Counted from the stretch's first letter, positions 1 through 4,456 are shown. The stretch: 7,418 nt of DNA from a bacterium (GCA_021813835.1 JAKAJJ010000028.1:1-7418); one strand, 5' to 3'. Notes: generated by a model from the letters alone, not told the origin. Made by a program: numbers and translations.

Positions 1-278
1 TGCTCTTTTGCCCGCTCGATGGCGTCGAAGGCCGGCAGAAGGGCTTCGGCGGCAACGACGACGCCTCGGGTGCGCTCTCCGGTTTTCTCTTCGTCGAAGC
101 GCCGCAGGAGATTCACGTAGTCGGCCTTCGCCCTCTGCCAGCCGTCCCTGTACTCCTGCTTCTCCGCGCGGCAGGCCTCAAGCTCGCTTTTGAGCTTTGC
201 GACTTTCTTCTCGGCATCGCCTCCCGTGGGCGGCTCGTTGTTCTCCGCTTCGAACTCGACGTCTTCGTTCTCGCTCAT
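1..278 (-). CDS. grpE: GrpE, nucleotide exchange factor for DnaK (N-terminal part, runs off the window)
   Basis: Read on the minus strand from the ATG at 278-276, this frame stays open to the window edge and gives 92 complete residues. It begins MSENEDVEFEAENNEPP, an acidic disordered tail. A charged coiled-coil stretch follows (about residues 22-66) containing EKQEYRDGWQRAKADYVNL, then AAEALLPAFDAIERA. The DGWQRAKADY and LLP.FD patterns are typical of the long helix of GrpE, which dimerises and releases ADP from DnaK. The C-terminal beta domain lies outside the window. The gene is 90 nt downstream of rpsI, with its own promoter-like sequence between them, so it may be a separate or additional transcription unit. 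GAGGA sits directly against the ATG, too close to act as a normal ribosome binding site. No CIRCE-type heat-shock operator was seen. The family call rests on the coiled-coil signature alone. Confidence 0.87.
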   Translation of the reverse strand, partial: MSENEDVEFEAENNEPPTGGDAEKKVAKLKSELEACRAEKQEYRDGWQRAKADYVNLLRRFDEEKTGERTRGVVVAAEALLPAFDAIERAKE

Positions 279-284
279 TCCTCA

Positions 285-313
285 AATATGCCTGAACAGA
301 CGGGCGGAGTCAA
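285..313 (-). promoter_or_regulatory. Candidate promoter for grpE
   Basis: On the minus strand there is TTGACT (313-308), a 17-nt spacer and CATATT (290-285). This matches 5 of 6 bases of the -35 consensus and 4 of 6 of the -10. The -10 ends 6 nt before the grpE ATG, so a transcript from here would have almost no leader. It lies in the 90-nt gap after rpsI, the only gap over 40 nt in the left half of the cluster. It was found by eye; a chance match is possible. Confidence 0.45.
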
Positions 314-368
314 AAGAAAAGCCGCTTGCTAGGGTCGTCAAAACGGTCTGGCGAACAATTTAATCGAT

Positions 369-767
369 TTAACGCTTGCTCCACTGCTTGGCTTTACGGG
401 CTTTGACGAGACCTGGCTTCTTGCGCTCCTTGGCGCGAGGATCGCGGGCGAGGAAATGCGCCGCCTTGAGCGCCTTGCGGGTGTTCGGCTCGGCCTTCGT
501 GAGGGCGCGGGCGATGGCGTGGCGCACGGCATCCGCCTGCGCGGAAACGCCGCCGCCCTCCACGTGCGCCGAGACGGCATACGTCTGCCCCGCTTCTGCG
601 GCCGTAAAGGCCTCAAGCGCCGTGCGCGCGCGTTCGTCCGTTTTGAAAAAGTCCTTCGGACTCTTGCCGTTGACCGTGAGAGAATTCTTGTCGTCTGCCG
701 AGTGCATCCACACGCTCGCGATAGCGGTCTTGCGGCGTCCGACTGCGGTGATGAAAGTGGTGGCCAT
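369..767 (-). CDS. rpsI: Small-subunit ribosomal protein uS9
   Basis: A 132-residue protein, close to the usual ~130 for uS9. The N-terminal AVGRRKTAIASVW (8-20) matches the GRRK...A motif. TVNGKSPKDFF (31-41) matches the NG...F segment. VEGGGVSAQADAVRHAIARAL (69-89) is the central family signature, and the basic tail ends KPGLVKARKAKQWSKR (117-132). In the family this C-terminal tail reaches the P-site tRNA in the 30S head. The start at 767 lies one base after the rplM stop (TAA-T-ATG), so the two are almost certainly translationally coupled. This L13-S9 pairing is conserved across bacteria. No clear Shine-Dalgarno sequence is present. Length and motifs show no truncation. Confidence 0.97.
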   Translation of the reverse strand: MATTFITAVGRRKTAIASVWMHSADDKNSLTVNGKSPKDFFKTDERARTALEAFTAAEAGQTYAVSAHVEGGGVSAQADAVRHAIARALTKAEPNTRKALKAAHFLARDPRAKERKKPGLVKARKAKQWSKR

Positions 768-768
768 A

Positions 769-1140
769 TTATGCTTTGACGGTGAGGTTCTTCATTCGCG
801 GGGTGCGGAGCTTGTTGCGCGGGATCATTCCGTCTACGGTTTTCCGCACGACCTCCTCGATGCCTTTCTTCGCGATGAGCTTGTCCATACGGATTTCGCG
901 GAGACCGCCCGGGTAGCCGGTATAGCGGGTGTATACCTTCCCTTTCGTGCGCCGCTCGGGGAGGTGGAGCTTCGCCGCGTTCTCGATAACGACCTTCACG
1001 GGAAGCGCTTGGTTCTGCGCGTAATGCGCCGAGCGCTTGCCGAGGAGCGCGTGCGCGGCCTCGCTGGCCACGCGGCCGAGCGTGCGGTTCGTGGCGTCTA
1101 TCGTATATGTCGTGGGCTGTGCGGGCTTCAGGGAAGTCAT
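769..1140 (-). CDS. rplM: Large-subunit ribosomal protein uL13 (short C-terminus)
   Basis: A 123-residue uL13. TYTIDATNRTLGRVASEAA (11-29) is the N-terminal signature, VYTRYTGYPGGLRE (69-82) the central one, and VDGMIPRNKLRTPRMKNLTV (102-121) the conserved late segment. uL13 is an early-assembly 50S protein that binds 23S rRNA. Compared with the ~142-residue E. coli protein, the end comes right after the MKNLTV block, so the usual C-terminal tail of about 18 residues is missing. The frame is intact, so this looks like natural shortening. It lies 12 nt after rplQ and 1 nt before rpsI. No Shine-Dalgarno sequence is visible before the ATG at 1140. Confidence 0.97.
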   Translation of the reverse strand: MTSLKPAQPTTYTIDATNRTLGRVASEAAHALLGKRSAHYAQNQALPVKVVIENAAKLHLPERRTKGKVYTRYTGYPGGLREIRMDKLIAKKGIEEVVRKTVDGMIPRNKLRTPRMKNLTVKA

Positions 1141-1152
1141 ACGGAGTGGATA

Positions 1153-1506
1153 CTAGACAAAGGCGATGTACGCAAGCTTGCGCGCGTCGCCTTTGCCGCG
1201 GCGGGCGCGCTTGATCACGCGCGTGTAGCCGCCCGCGCGGCTCGCGTAACGCGGGCCGAGGGTGCTGAAGAGCTTCTTCACCGCCGCTTCGTCTCCGAGG
1301 CGGGCTTGGGCGAGCCGCCGGCTCGCCAGCGTATTCTTCTTCGCGTACGTGACGAGACGTTCCACGAAGCCGCGGAGCGTTTTCGCCTTCGCTTCGGTGG
1401 TCGAGATGCGCTCTTCCAGCACGAGCGAGCGGGCGAGCGAGCGGAGCGCCGAGCGGTGCTGGTTCGCCGTGCGTCCGAACATCCGCGCTTTCGTGGTATA
1501 CGCCAT
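1153..1506 (-). CDS. rplQ: Large-subunit ribosomal protein bL17
   Basis: A 117-residue protein. The N-terminus MAYTTKARMFGRTANQHRSA aligns without a gap with the usual MRHRK..R.LGR...HR start, which supports the ATG at 1506. LVLEERISTTEAKAKTLRGF (29-47) is the conserved 'I.TT..KAK' segment. LGPRYASRAGGYTRVIK (83-99) is the diagnostic bL17 motif, and the protein ends LAYIAFV. bL17 is a bacteria-specific 50S protein near the peptide exit. The gene follows rpoA by 5 nt, the classic end of the alpha operon, and is followed 12 nt later by rplM. The first few residues differ from the usual MRHRK, but length and motifs are otherwise normal. Confidence 0.97.
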   Translation of the reverse strand: MAYTTKARMFGRTANQHRSALRSLARSLVLEERISTTEAKAKTLRGFVERLVTYAKKNTLASRRLAQARLGDEAAVKKLFSTLGPRYASRAGGYTRVIKRARRGKGDARKLAYIAFV

Positions 1507-1511
1507 AGGTA

Positions 1512-2456
1512 TTATTCGCCCGCGCCCTTGAGGGTAAGGCCGTAACCGGCGAGGGCTTCGGAAATCTCCTCGACGGCCTTTTCGCCGATGCCCTCGAGTT
1601 CCATCAGGGCGTCCGCCGACTTGCGCGCGAGGCCGGCGGCGCTTTTGATGCCCGCTCCCTCGAGCGCCGAGGCGATGCGCGGCGCAAGGCCGAGGTCCGC
1701 GATCTTCACTTTCGCCGCCTCCACGGCGCCTTCTTCCGTTTCGCCCGTTTTCTCTTCCGCGGGGGCGCTTTCCTGGAAGCCGATGACGGCCCTCAGCTGG
1801 TGGATCATCGTCTCGATGGCCTGCTCGAGCGACTGGCGCGGCGCGATGGTGCCGTTGGTTTCGATGAAAATGCGGAGCCGGTTGAAGTCGGTGCGGTCGC
1901 CGACGCGCATATTCTCCACCTCGTAGTTCACGCGGCGTATGGGGGTAAAGGTCGCGTCGAGCGCGATGGTTCCGATGTCCACCTTATCCTTCGTGAGCAC
2001 TTCGCGCGGCACGTAGCCGAGGCCCCGCTCGATCGTGGCCTCGAGTTCGAAGGCGGCTTTGCCCGAAAGGTCGGCGAGGTGCTGGCCCGGATTCATTATT
2101 TCCACCTGGCTCGGGAGCGTGAAATCCTTCGCGGCGACGGCGCCCGGGCCTTTCGCGGAGAGAGAAATCGTCTGCGGTTCGTCGCCGTGGAGGACGAAAT
2201 GCACGCGCTTCATATTGAGGAGCATCTCCATCACCGTCTCGCGCATCCCGTCGATGGTGGCGAATTCGTGCGGTACGCCCTCGATCTTCACGCGGGTGAC
2301 GGCCGCGCCCGGGAGGGATGAGAGGATGATGCGGCGCAGCGAATTCCCGAGCGTGTGGCCGTAGCCCGGATAGAGCGAATCGATCTCATAAACGCCCTGC
2401 ATTCCCTCTTCGGAAACGACGCGGGGCTTGCTCGGAAGCGTGATGTGGTATTCCAT
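1512..2456 (-). CDS. rpoA: DNA-directed RNA polymerase alpha subunit
   Basis: A 314-residue alpha subunit. The N-terminal dimerisation/assembly domain (about 1-225) carries PGYGHTLGNSLRRIILSSLPG (30-50), GVPHEFATIDGM (60-71) and NYEVENMRVGDRTDFNRL (177-194). ETNGTIAPRQSLEQAI (199-214) follows. A flexible acidic linker (about 228-246) leads to a C-terminal helix-hairpin-helix domain (about 249-310), including LGLAPRIASALEGAGI and LEGIGEKAVEEI. R260 aligns with the DNA-contacting Arg265 of E. coli, while the positions equivalent to Asn268 and Lys271 look like Ser and Glu. UP-element recognition may therefore differ; this rests on hand alignment. The gene is 38 nt after rpsD and 5 nt before rplQ. 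There is no Shine-Dalgarno sequence; the preceding gap has a short CGCG-TT-CGCG palindrome. Confidence 0.98.
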   Translation of the reverse strand: MEYHITLPSKPRVVSEEGMQGVYEIDSLYPGYGHTLGNSLRRIILSSLPGAAVTRVKIEGVPHEFATIDGMRETVMEMLLNMKRVHFVLHGDEPQTISLSAKGPGAVAAKDFTLPSQVEIMNPGQHLADLSGKAAFELEATIERGLGYVPREVLTKDKVDIGTIALDATFTPIRRVNYEVENMRVGDRTDFNRLRIFIETNGTIAPRQSLEQAIETMIHQLRAVIGFQESAPAEEKTGETEEGAVEAAKVKIADLGLAPRIASALEGAGIKSAAGLARKSADALMELEGIGEKAVEEISEALAGYGLTLKGAGE

Positions 2457-2494
2457 AACTCAATCGTTTAGTACCGGCGCGAACGCGAATAAAA

Positions 2495-3106
2495 TTACCT
2501 CGTGTAGAACGAGAGCACCGTCGTGAGGTCGCCCGCCGGGTCCGCCGAGGCGGCCGTGGGGCGCGCCGCGACGCCGCCCTCCATATCCTTCGGGTTCCAT
2601 GAGAGCCACGACGGGAGCGTGCGCTCCGTAAAGCGCTCCCCGAAACCTGCGAGGGCGCCGTGGCTCTTCGATCCCTCGCGCACGCCGATGCGGTCGCCCA
2701 CCGACAGCGCGTGCGAAGGGACGCGGACTTTCTTCCCGCCCACGAGGACGTGGCCGTGGGCGACCATCTGGCGCGCCGCGCGGCGCGTCGAGGCCAGGCC
2801 GAGGCGCCAGACGACGTTGTCGAGGCGCATCTCGAGGAGCTCGTGGAGGACGTCCGTCGGCTTCGCGCCGCGCGCGGCGAGCGCCCTGCGGACGTAGTTC
2901 ACGAACTGGCGCTCGGGCAGGCCGTAGGTGACGCGCACCTTCTGCTTCTCGAGCATCTGCTTGCCGTATTCGCTCTGGCGCCCGCGCCCGCCGCGTTTGT
3001 TCTTCGCGGAGCGTTCCGCGGAGAGCGCGAACTTTTGCGTCTGCGCCTTTTCGAAGACGGATGCGCCGAGGCGCTTGGCGAGTTTGTAGCGTGGTCCGGT
3101 TTTCAT
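2495..3106 (-). CDS. rpsD: Small-subunit ribosomal protein uS4 (cysteine-free form)
   Basis: A 203-residue uS4, near the family length of ~200. It starts MKTGPRYKLAKRLG, the usual 'RYGPxxKxxRRxG'-like opening. YGLPERQFVNYVRRA (61-75) precedes the S4 RNA-binding domain at about 91-154 (LEMRLDNVVWRLGLASTRRA, HGHVLVGGKKVRVPSHALSVGDRI). The end DLTTVLSFYTR replaces the usual ...LIVEFYSR. There are no cysteines, so the N-terminal zinc site of some uS4 proteins is absent. uS4 nucleates 30S assembly and in several bacteria represses the alpha operon. The ATG (3106-3104) lies in the stem of a hairpin at the start of intergenic element A, which separates it by 189 nt from rpsK. No Shine-Dalgarno sequence precedes it. 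Confidence 0.97.
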   Translation of the reverse strand: MKTGPRYKLAKRLGASVFEKAQTQKFALSAERSAKNKRGGRGRQSEYGKQMLEKQKVRVTYGLPERQFVNYVRRALAARGAKPTDVLHELLEMRLDNVVWRLGLASTRRAARQMVAHGHVLVGGKKVRVPSHALSVGDRIGVREGSKSHGALAGFGERFTERTLPSWLSWNPKDMEGGVAARPTAASADPAGDLTTVLSFYTR

Positions 3107-3146
3107 AGTGTTTTGTTACGAGCAAAGCGAGTTAGAAAACACTATG
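3104..3146 (-). promoter_or_regulatory. Helix 1 of element A: hairpin containing the rpsD start codon
   Basis: A perfect 11-bp inverted repeat (catagtgtttt at 3104-3114; aaaacactatg at 3136-3146) with a 21-nt loop. In the mRNA the ATG of rpsD forms the end of the 3' arm and would be paired. The loop contains CGAGCAAAGCGAG (plus strand). All 21 loop bases match the loop of element B, and 19 of 21 match element C. Sequestration of the start codon is inferred; pairing is seen. Confidence 0.6.
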
Positions 3147-3238
3147 CCCCGCTCCACTTTTGCCGCACAATCGTTCCCAAAAACTTGTCTGCAAGACAAG
3201 TTTTTATTTTCATATTGGGATGTGGTTTGGTGTGTCAT
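3116..3238 (-). CDS. Possible 40-residue small ORF in element A
   Basis: An ATG at 3238 opens 40 codons ending TAA at 3118-3116. The product starts MTHQTTSQYENKNLSCRQVF and ends VFSNSLCS. The small ORF in copy B has the same length, the same start context (ACAAAATGAC) and 29 of 40 identical residues by hand count. The stop is 9 nt before the rpsD ATG, at the edge of the helix-1 loop, so a ribosome finishing it would open the stem that hides rpsD. AGGA occurs 14 nt before the ATG, too far for a good ribosome binding site. Differences from copy B include more replacement codons (11) than purely silent ones (5), which does not show strong protein-level constraint. It may be a by-product of the repeat. 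Confidence 0.25.
   Translation of the reverse strand: MTHQTTSQYENKNLSCRQVFGNDCAAKVERGIVFSNSLCS
3179..3205 (-). terminator. Helix 3 of element A: terminator-like hairpin inside the operon
   Basis: An 11-bp perfect stem (aaaaacttgtc / gacaagttttt) with a 5-nt loop. A-tracts and T-tracts flank it, so it resembles a weak two-way intrinsic terminator or processing hairpin. The GC part is only CTTGTC, so termination would be weak. It sits upstream of the essential gene rpsD, so complete termination is unlikely. Confidence 0.25.
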
Positions 3239-3295
3239 TTTGTTTGTTTTCTTCCTGCAAAAGTGGGGCCGGGGCTCGTCGGATAACCGCTTACG

Positions 3296-3730
3296 CTATA
3301 TCCTCCTCGGCTTCGGCGGGCGCGGGCCGTTGTGCGGCACCGGCGTCGCGTCCTTGATGGAGAGGACCTGGATTCCCTTGCCCGCCAGCGCGCGGAGAGC
3401 CGATTCGCGGCCCGCGCCGACGCCGCGGATGACGACCGAGGCCTCCTTGAGGCCGATGAGCGCGCACTTCTCGCCGATGAGCTCGCCGACCTTCGCCGCG
3501 GCGTAGGGGGTCGATTTGCGCGCGCCCGTGAAGCCGAGCGCGCCCGCCGACGAGGAAATCACGGCGTTCCCTTTTTCATCGGTGAGGGTCGCTTTCGTGT
3601 TGTTGAAGGTCGCCTCGATGTGGAGGATTCCCTTTTCGAGATGGCGCTTCGTGGTCTTCGAGAGCGCGCGCTCCTTGCGGCCCGCGTCGAGTCCCCGCCC
3701 GGTCTTCTTGATGATGCGTTTCTTCCCCAT
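3296..3730 (-). CDS. rpsK: Small-subunit ribosomal protein uS11
   Basis: A 144-residue uS11 with an N-terminal basic extension (about 1-30) longer than usual. GILHIEATFNNTKATLTDEKG (34-54) is the conserved start of the fold, SAGALGFTGARKSTPYAAAK (61-80) is the central signature, and DATPVPHNGPRPPKPRRI (127-144) is the classic C-terminus. uS11 forms part of the 30S platform near the mRNA exit. The ATG (3730-3728) lies inside the helix-1 hairpin of element C, with no Shine-Dalgarno sequence. The gap to rpsM upstream is 157 nt, and the gap to rpsD downstream is 189 nt. This is much looser than usual for this operon, where these genes are normally packed closely. The stop is TAG. Confidence 0.97.
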   Translation of the reverse strand: MGKKRIIKKTGRGLDAGRKERALSKTTKRHLEKGILHIEATFNNTKATLTDEKGNAVISSSAGALGFTGARKSTPYAAAKVGELIGEKCALIGLKEASVVIRGVGAGRESALRALAGKGIQVLSIKDATPVPHNGPRPPKPRRI

Positions 3731-3770
3731 AGGATTTTGTTAGGAGCGAAGCGAGTTAGAAAATCCTATG
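3728..3770 (-). promoter_or_regulatory. Helix 1 of element C: hairpin containing the rpsK start codon
   Basis: A perfect 11-bp inverted repeat (cataggatttt at 3728-3738; aaaatcctatg at 3760-3770) with a 21-nt loop. Compared with element A, two adjacent base pairs in the stem have changed on both sides (T-A to G-C and G-C to A-T, plus-strand notation), so pairing is kept. The loop carries the mirror-symmetric 12-mer GAGCGAAGCGAG between two GTTAG copies. The rpsK ATG would be paired in the mRNA. Confidence 0.6.
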
Positions 3771-3853
3771 CCCAGCACCAATTTCAATGCAGAAGCGATT
3801 CCTGCAGGGCGTGCGGTTTCCAAGCAATTGACTCGTTGTGAATAAGTGTTCAT
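3740..3853 (-). CDS. Possible 37-residue small ORF in element C
   Basis: An ATG at 3853 opens 37 codons ending TAA at 3742-3740. It starts MNTYSQRVNCLETARPAGIA and ends LKLVLGIGFSNSLRS. Only the C-terminal FSNSL.S and a loosely similar (A/L)K(V/L).L. stretch resemble the small ORFs of copies A and B, and these are encoded by the shared helix-2 and helix-1 sequence. The stop is 9 nt before the rpsK ATG, as in copy A. There is no Shine-Dalgarno sequence. That a frame ends at the same place in a copy with unrelated interior is suggestive, but a 37-codon open frame can arise by chance. Confidence 0.2.
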   Translation of the reverse strand: MNTYSQRVNCLETARPAGIASALKLVLGIGFSNSLRS

Positions 3854-3887
3854 AGGGTTTAAATCGGTGCTGGGTTTCCAAAAACGA

Positions 3888-4268
3888 TTACGTTTTCTCC
3901 AACGTGCGGCGGCCGGACGTCATCGTCTTGCGGACGTTGCCGCGACGCGTGCGCGAGTTGGTCTTCGTGCGCTGGCCGCGGACCGGAAGACCGCGCTCGT
4001 GGCGCATCCCCCGGAGCGAACGTATGTCCTTCAGGCGCTTGATATTCTGGCCGATCTCGCGGCGCAGTTCTCCCTCGATGGCGAACGCCTCCGCAAGCGA
4101 GCGGACGCGCTGCTCTTCCTCGCCCGTGAGGTCCTTTCCTTTCTTCGCATACGGAACCTTTGCCGTGTCGAGGATCCGGCGGGCGCGCGACGGGCCGATG
4201 CCGTAGAGGAGCGGCAAGGAATAGGCGAGCTGCTTGTTATCGGGAATGGTAATGCCGGCAATACGCAT
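3888..4268 (-). CDS. rpsM: Small-subunit ribosomal protein uS13
   Basis: A 126-residue uS13, close to the usual ~118-125. It starts MRIAGITIPDNKQLAYSLPL, and LLYGIGPSRARRIL (20-33) is the helix-turn segment of the family. EGELRREIGQNIKRLKDI (65-82) and SLRGMRHERGLPVRGQRTKT (84-103) are diagnostic. uS13 sits in the 30S head and contacts the 50S subunit and P-site tRNA. I place the start at the ATG at 4268 because family N-termini begin MxRIAG; a TTG seven codons upstream, in the loop of the preceding hairpin, is unlikely. The gene is 188 nt after rpmJ because element B lies between them, and its ATG is in the helix-1 stem. No Shine-Dalgarno sequence is seen. The stop codon lies in a small AAAACG-TAAT-CGTTTT hairpin. 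Confidence 0.97.
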   Translation of the reverse strand: MRIAGITIPDNKQLAYSLPLLYGIGPSRARRILDTAKVPYAKKGKDLTGEEEQRVRSLAEAFAIEGELRREIGQNIKRLKDIRSLRGMRHERGLPVRGQRTKTNSRTRRGNVRKTMTSGRRTLEKT

Positions 4269-4311
4269 GTTAGATTTTGTTACGAGCAAAGCGAGTTAGA
4301 AAATCTTACAT
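4267..4311 (-). promoter_or_regulatory. Helix 1 of element B: hairpin containing the rpsM start codon
   Basis: Left arm 4267-4278 pairs with 4300-4311 over 12 positions with one T-T mismatch (plus-strand notation). The uninterrupted core is agatttt/aaaatct. The 21-nt loop equals that of element A base for base. The rpsM ATG (4268-4266) falls at the end of the stem, with two of its three bases paired. The stem sequence differs from A and C although the loop does not. Confidence 0.5.
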
Positions 4312-4402
4312 CCAGCATCACTTTTGCCAGACAGTCGTCTCCAAAAACTTGTCTCGCGGACAAGTTTTTGAGGTTGTATTGAGATGTGGTTTGGTATGTC
4401 AT
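4280..4402 (-). CDS. Possible 40-residue small ORF in element B
   Basis: An ATG at 4402 opens 40 codons ending TAA at 4282-4280. It starts MTYQTTSQYNLKNLSARQVF and ends DVRFSNSLCS. It is the homologue of the small ORF in copy A: same length, no gaps, identical stop position relative to helix 1. The stop is 11 nt before the rpsM ATG. The frame is also open from the rpmJ TGA up to this ATG, and residues just upstream (HFCR.KTNK) are shared with copy A, so the conserved block does not start at the ATG. That fits a DNA or RNA repeat at least as well as a gene. No cysteine pattern, signal peptide or known domain was recognised. Confidence 0.25.
   Translation of the reverse strand: MTYQTTSQYNLKNLSARQVFGDDCLAKVMLDVRFSNSLCS
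4343..4369 (-). terminator. Helix 3 of element B: terminator-like hairpin inside the operon
   Basis: The same 11-bp stem as in element A (aaaaacttgtc / gacaagttttt). The stem is identical, while four of the five loop bases have changed (TGCAA in A, TCGCG in B), so the stem is what is conserved. It could be a weak two-way intrinsic terminator, an RNase processing site or part of a larger fold; strong termination ahead of rpsM would be damaging. Confidence 0.25.
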
Positions 4403-4456
4403 TTTGTTTGTTTTCGTCCTGCAAAAGTGGTGCTGGATTTCAAAAGCTTCGCAATC

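Larger units (their letters stand above)
3104..3274 (-). repeat. Intergenic structured repeat, copy A (between rpsK and rpsD)
   Basis: Fills most of the 189-nt rpsK-rpsD gap. In plus-strand coordinates it has helix 1 (3104-3114/3136-3146) and helix 2 (about 3147-3163/3257-3274, with one mismatch and one bulge). Helix 3 (3179-3189/3195-3205) lies inside helix 2. From 3115 onward it aligns to copy B (from 4279) over 152 positions with no gap and 27 differences by hand count, about 82% identity. Identity is complete in the helix-1 loop, the CACTTTTGC arm and most of the distal 50 nt. Differences cluster in the helix-1 and helix-2 arms, the helix-3 loop and the stretch just after helix 3. Positions 3171-3260 are about 36% GC against about 73% in nearby coding DNA (3361-3420). 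No transposase or target duplication is evident. Confidence 0.85.
3728..3874 (-). repeat. Intergenic structured repeat, copy C (between rpsM and rpsK), divergent
   Basis: It shares with copies A and B the helix 1 plus 21-nt loop and an abutting helix 2 (cccagcacc at 3771-3779 with ggtgctggg at 3866-3874; the helix can extend inward over attt/aaat with one non-Watson-Crick pair). The interior is different. Instead of the AAAAACTTGTC hairpin there is a weak TGCAG/CTGCA hairpin (3788-3792/3802-3806). The CACTTTTGC block and the distal conserved half of A and B are missing. It is therefore either a diverged member or a different module in the same frame. Helix 2 begins 13 nt after the rpsM stop. 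Confidence 0.7.
4266..4437 (-). repeat. Intergenic structured repeat, copy B (between rpmJ and rpsM)
   Basis: Fills most of the 188-nt rpmJ-rpsM gap. Helix 1 is at 4267-4278/4300-4311. Helix 2 is a 17-bp near-perfect pairing (4311-4327/4421-4437, one non-Watson-Crick position). Helix 3 is at 4343-4353/4359-4369. It is about 82% identical to copy A over 152 gap-free positions. In helix 2 the outermost pair is T-A here and C-G in copy C. It is AT-rich against GC-rich surroundings. As in the other copies, helix 2 runs directly into helix 1 with no spacer, and helix 1 ends at the start codon of the next gene. Confidence 0.85.

Noticed and set aside
279..368. Intrinsic terminator or CIRCE operator between rpsI and grpE
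   Set aside because: No stem with a following T-tract of useful strength, and no TTAGCACTC-type inverted repeat.
376..1545. Plus-strand open frame of 389 codons
   Set aside because: It lies antisense over rpsI, rplM and rplQ, all clearly recognised. High GC creates long shadow frames; the translation is Arg/Ala-rich with no known motif.
2457..2494. CGCG-TT-CGCG palindrome between rpsD and rpoA as a regulatory hairpin
   Set aside because: Only four pairs with a 2-nt loop in GC-rich DNA; easily due to chance.
3108..3286. Plus-strand frames through elements A and B giving similar peptides (both with LLRAKRVRK and CGLVCHFVCF)
   Set aside because: The similarity follows from the repeat itself. 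No convincing start, no ribosome binding site, and orientation opposite to every gene in the window.
3739..3759. GTTAG repeats as an integron attC or recombination core
   Set aside because: The GTTRRRY core is not matched at its last position, spacing does not fit attC R/L boxes, and no integrase or cassette genes are present.
4269..4289. TTG start seven codons upstream for rpsM
   Set aside because: It would add LVTKSN to a family whose N-terminus is well conserved at M(A)RIAG, and lies in the repeat loop.
3104..4437. Repeats as CRISPR, insertion sequence or MITE with target duplications
   Set aside because: Only three copies, not regularly spaced, with different interiors. No transposase and no clear flanking direct repeats. 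A passive repeat is still possible and is kept as an alternative.
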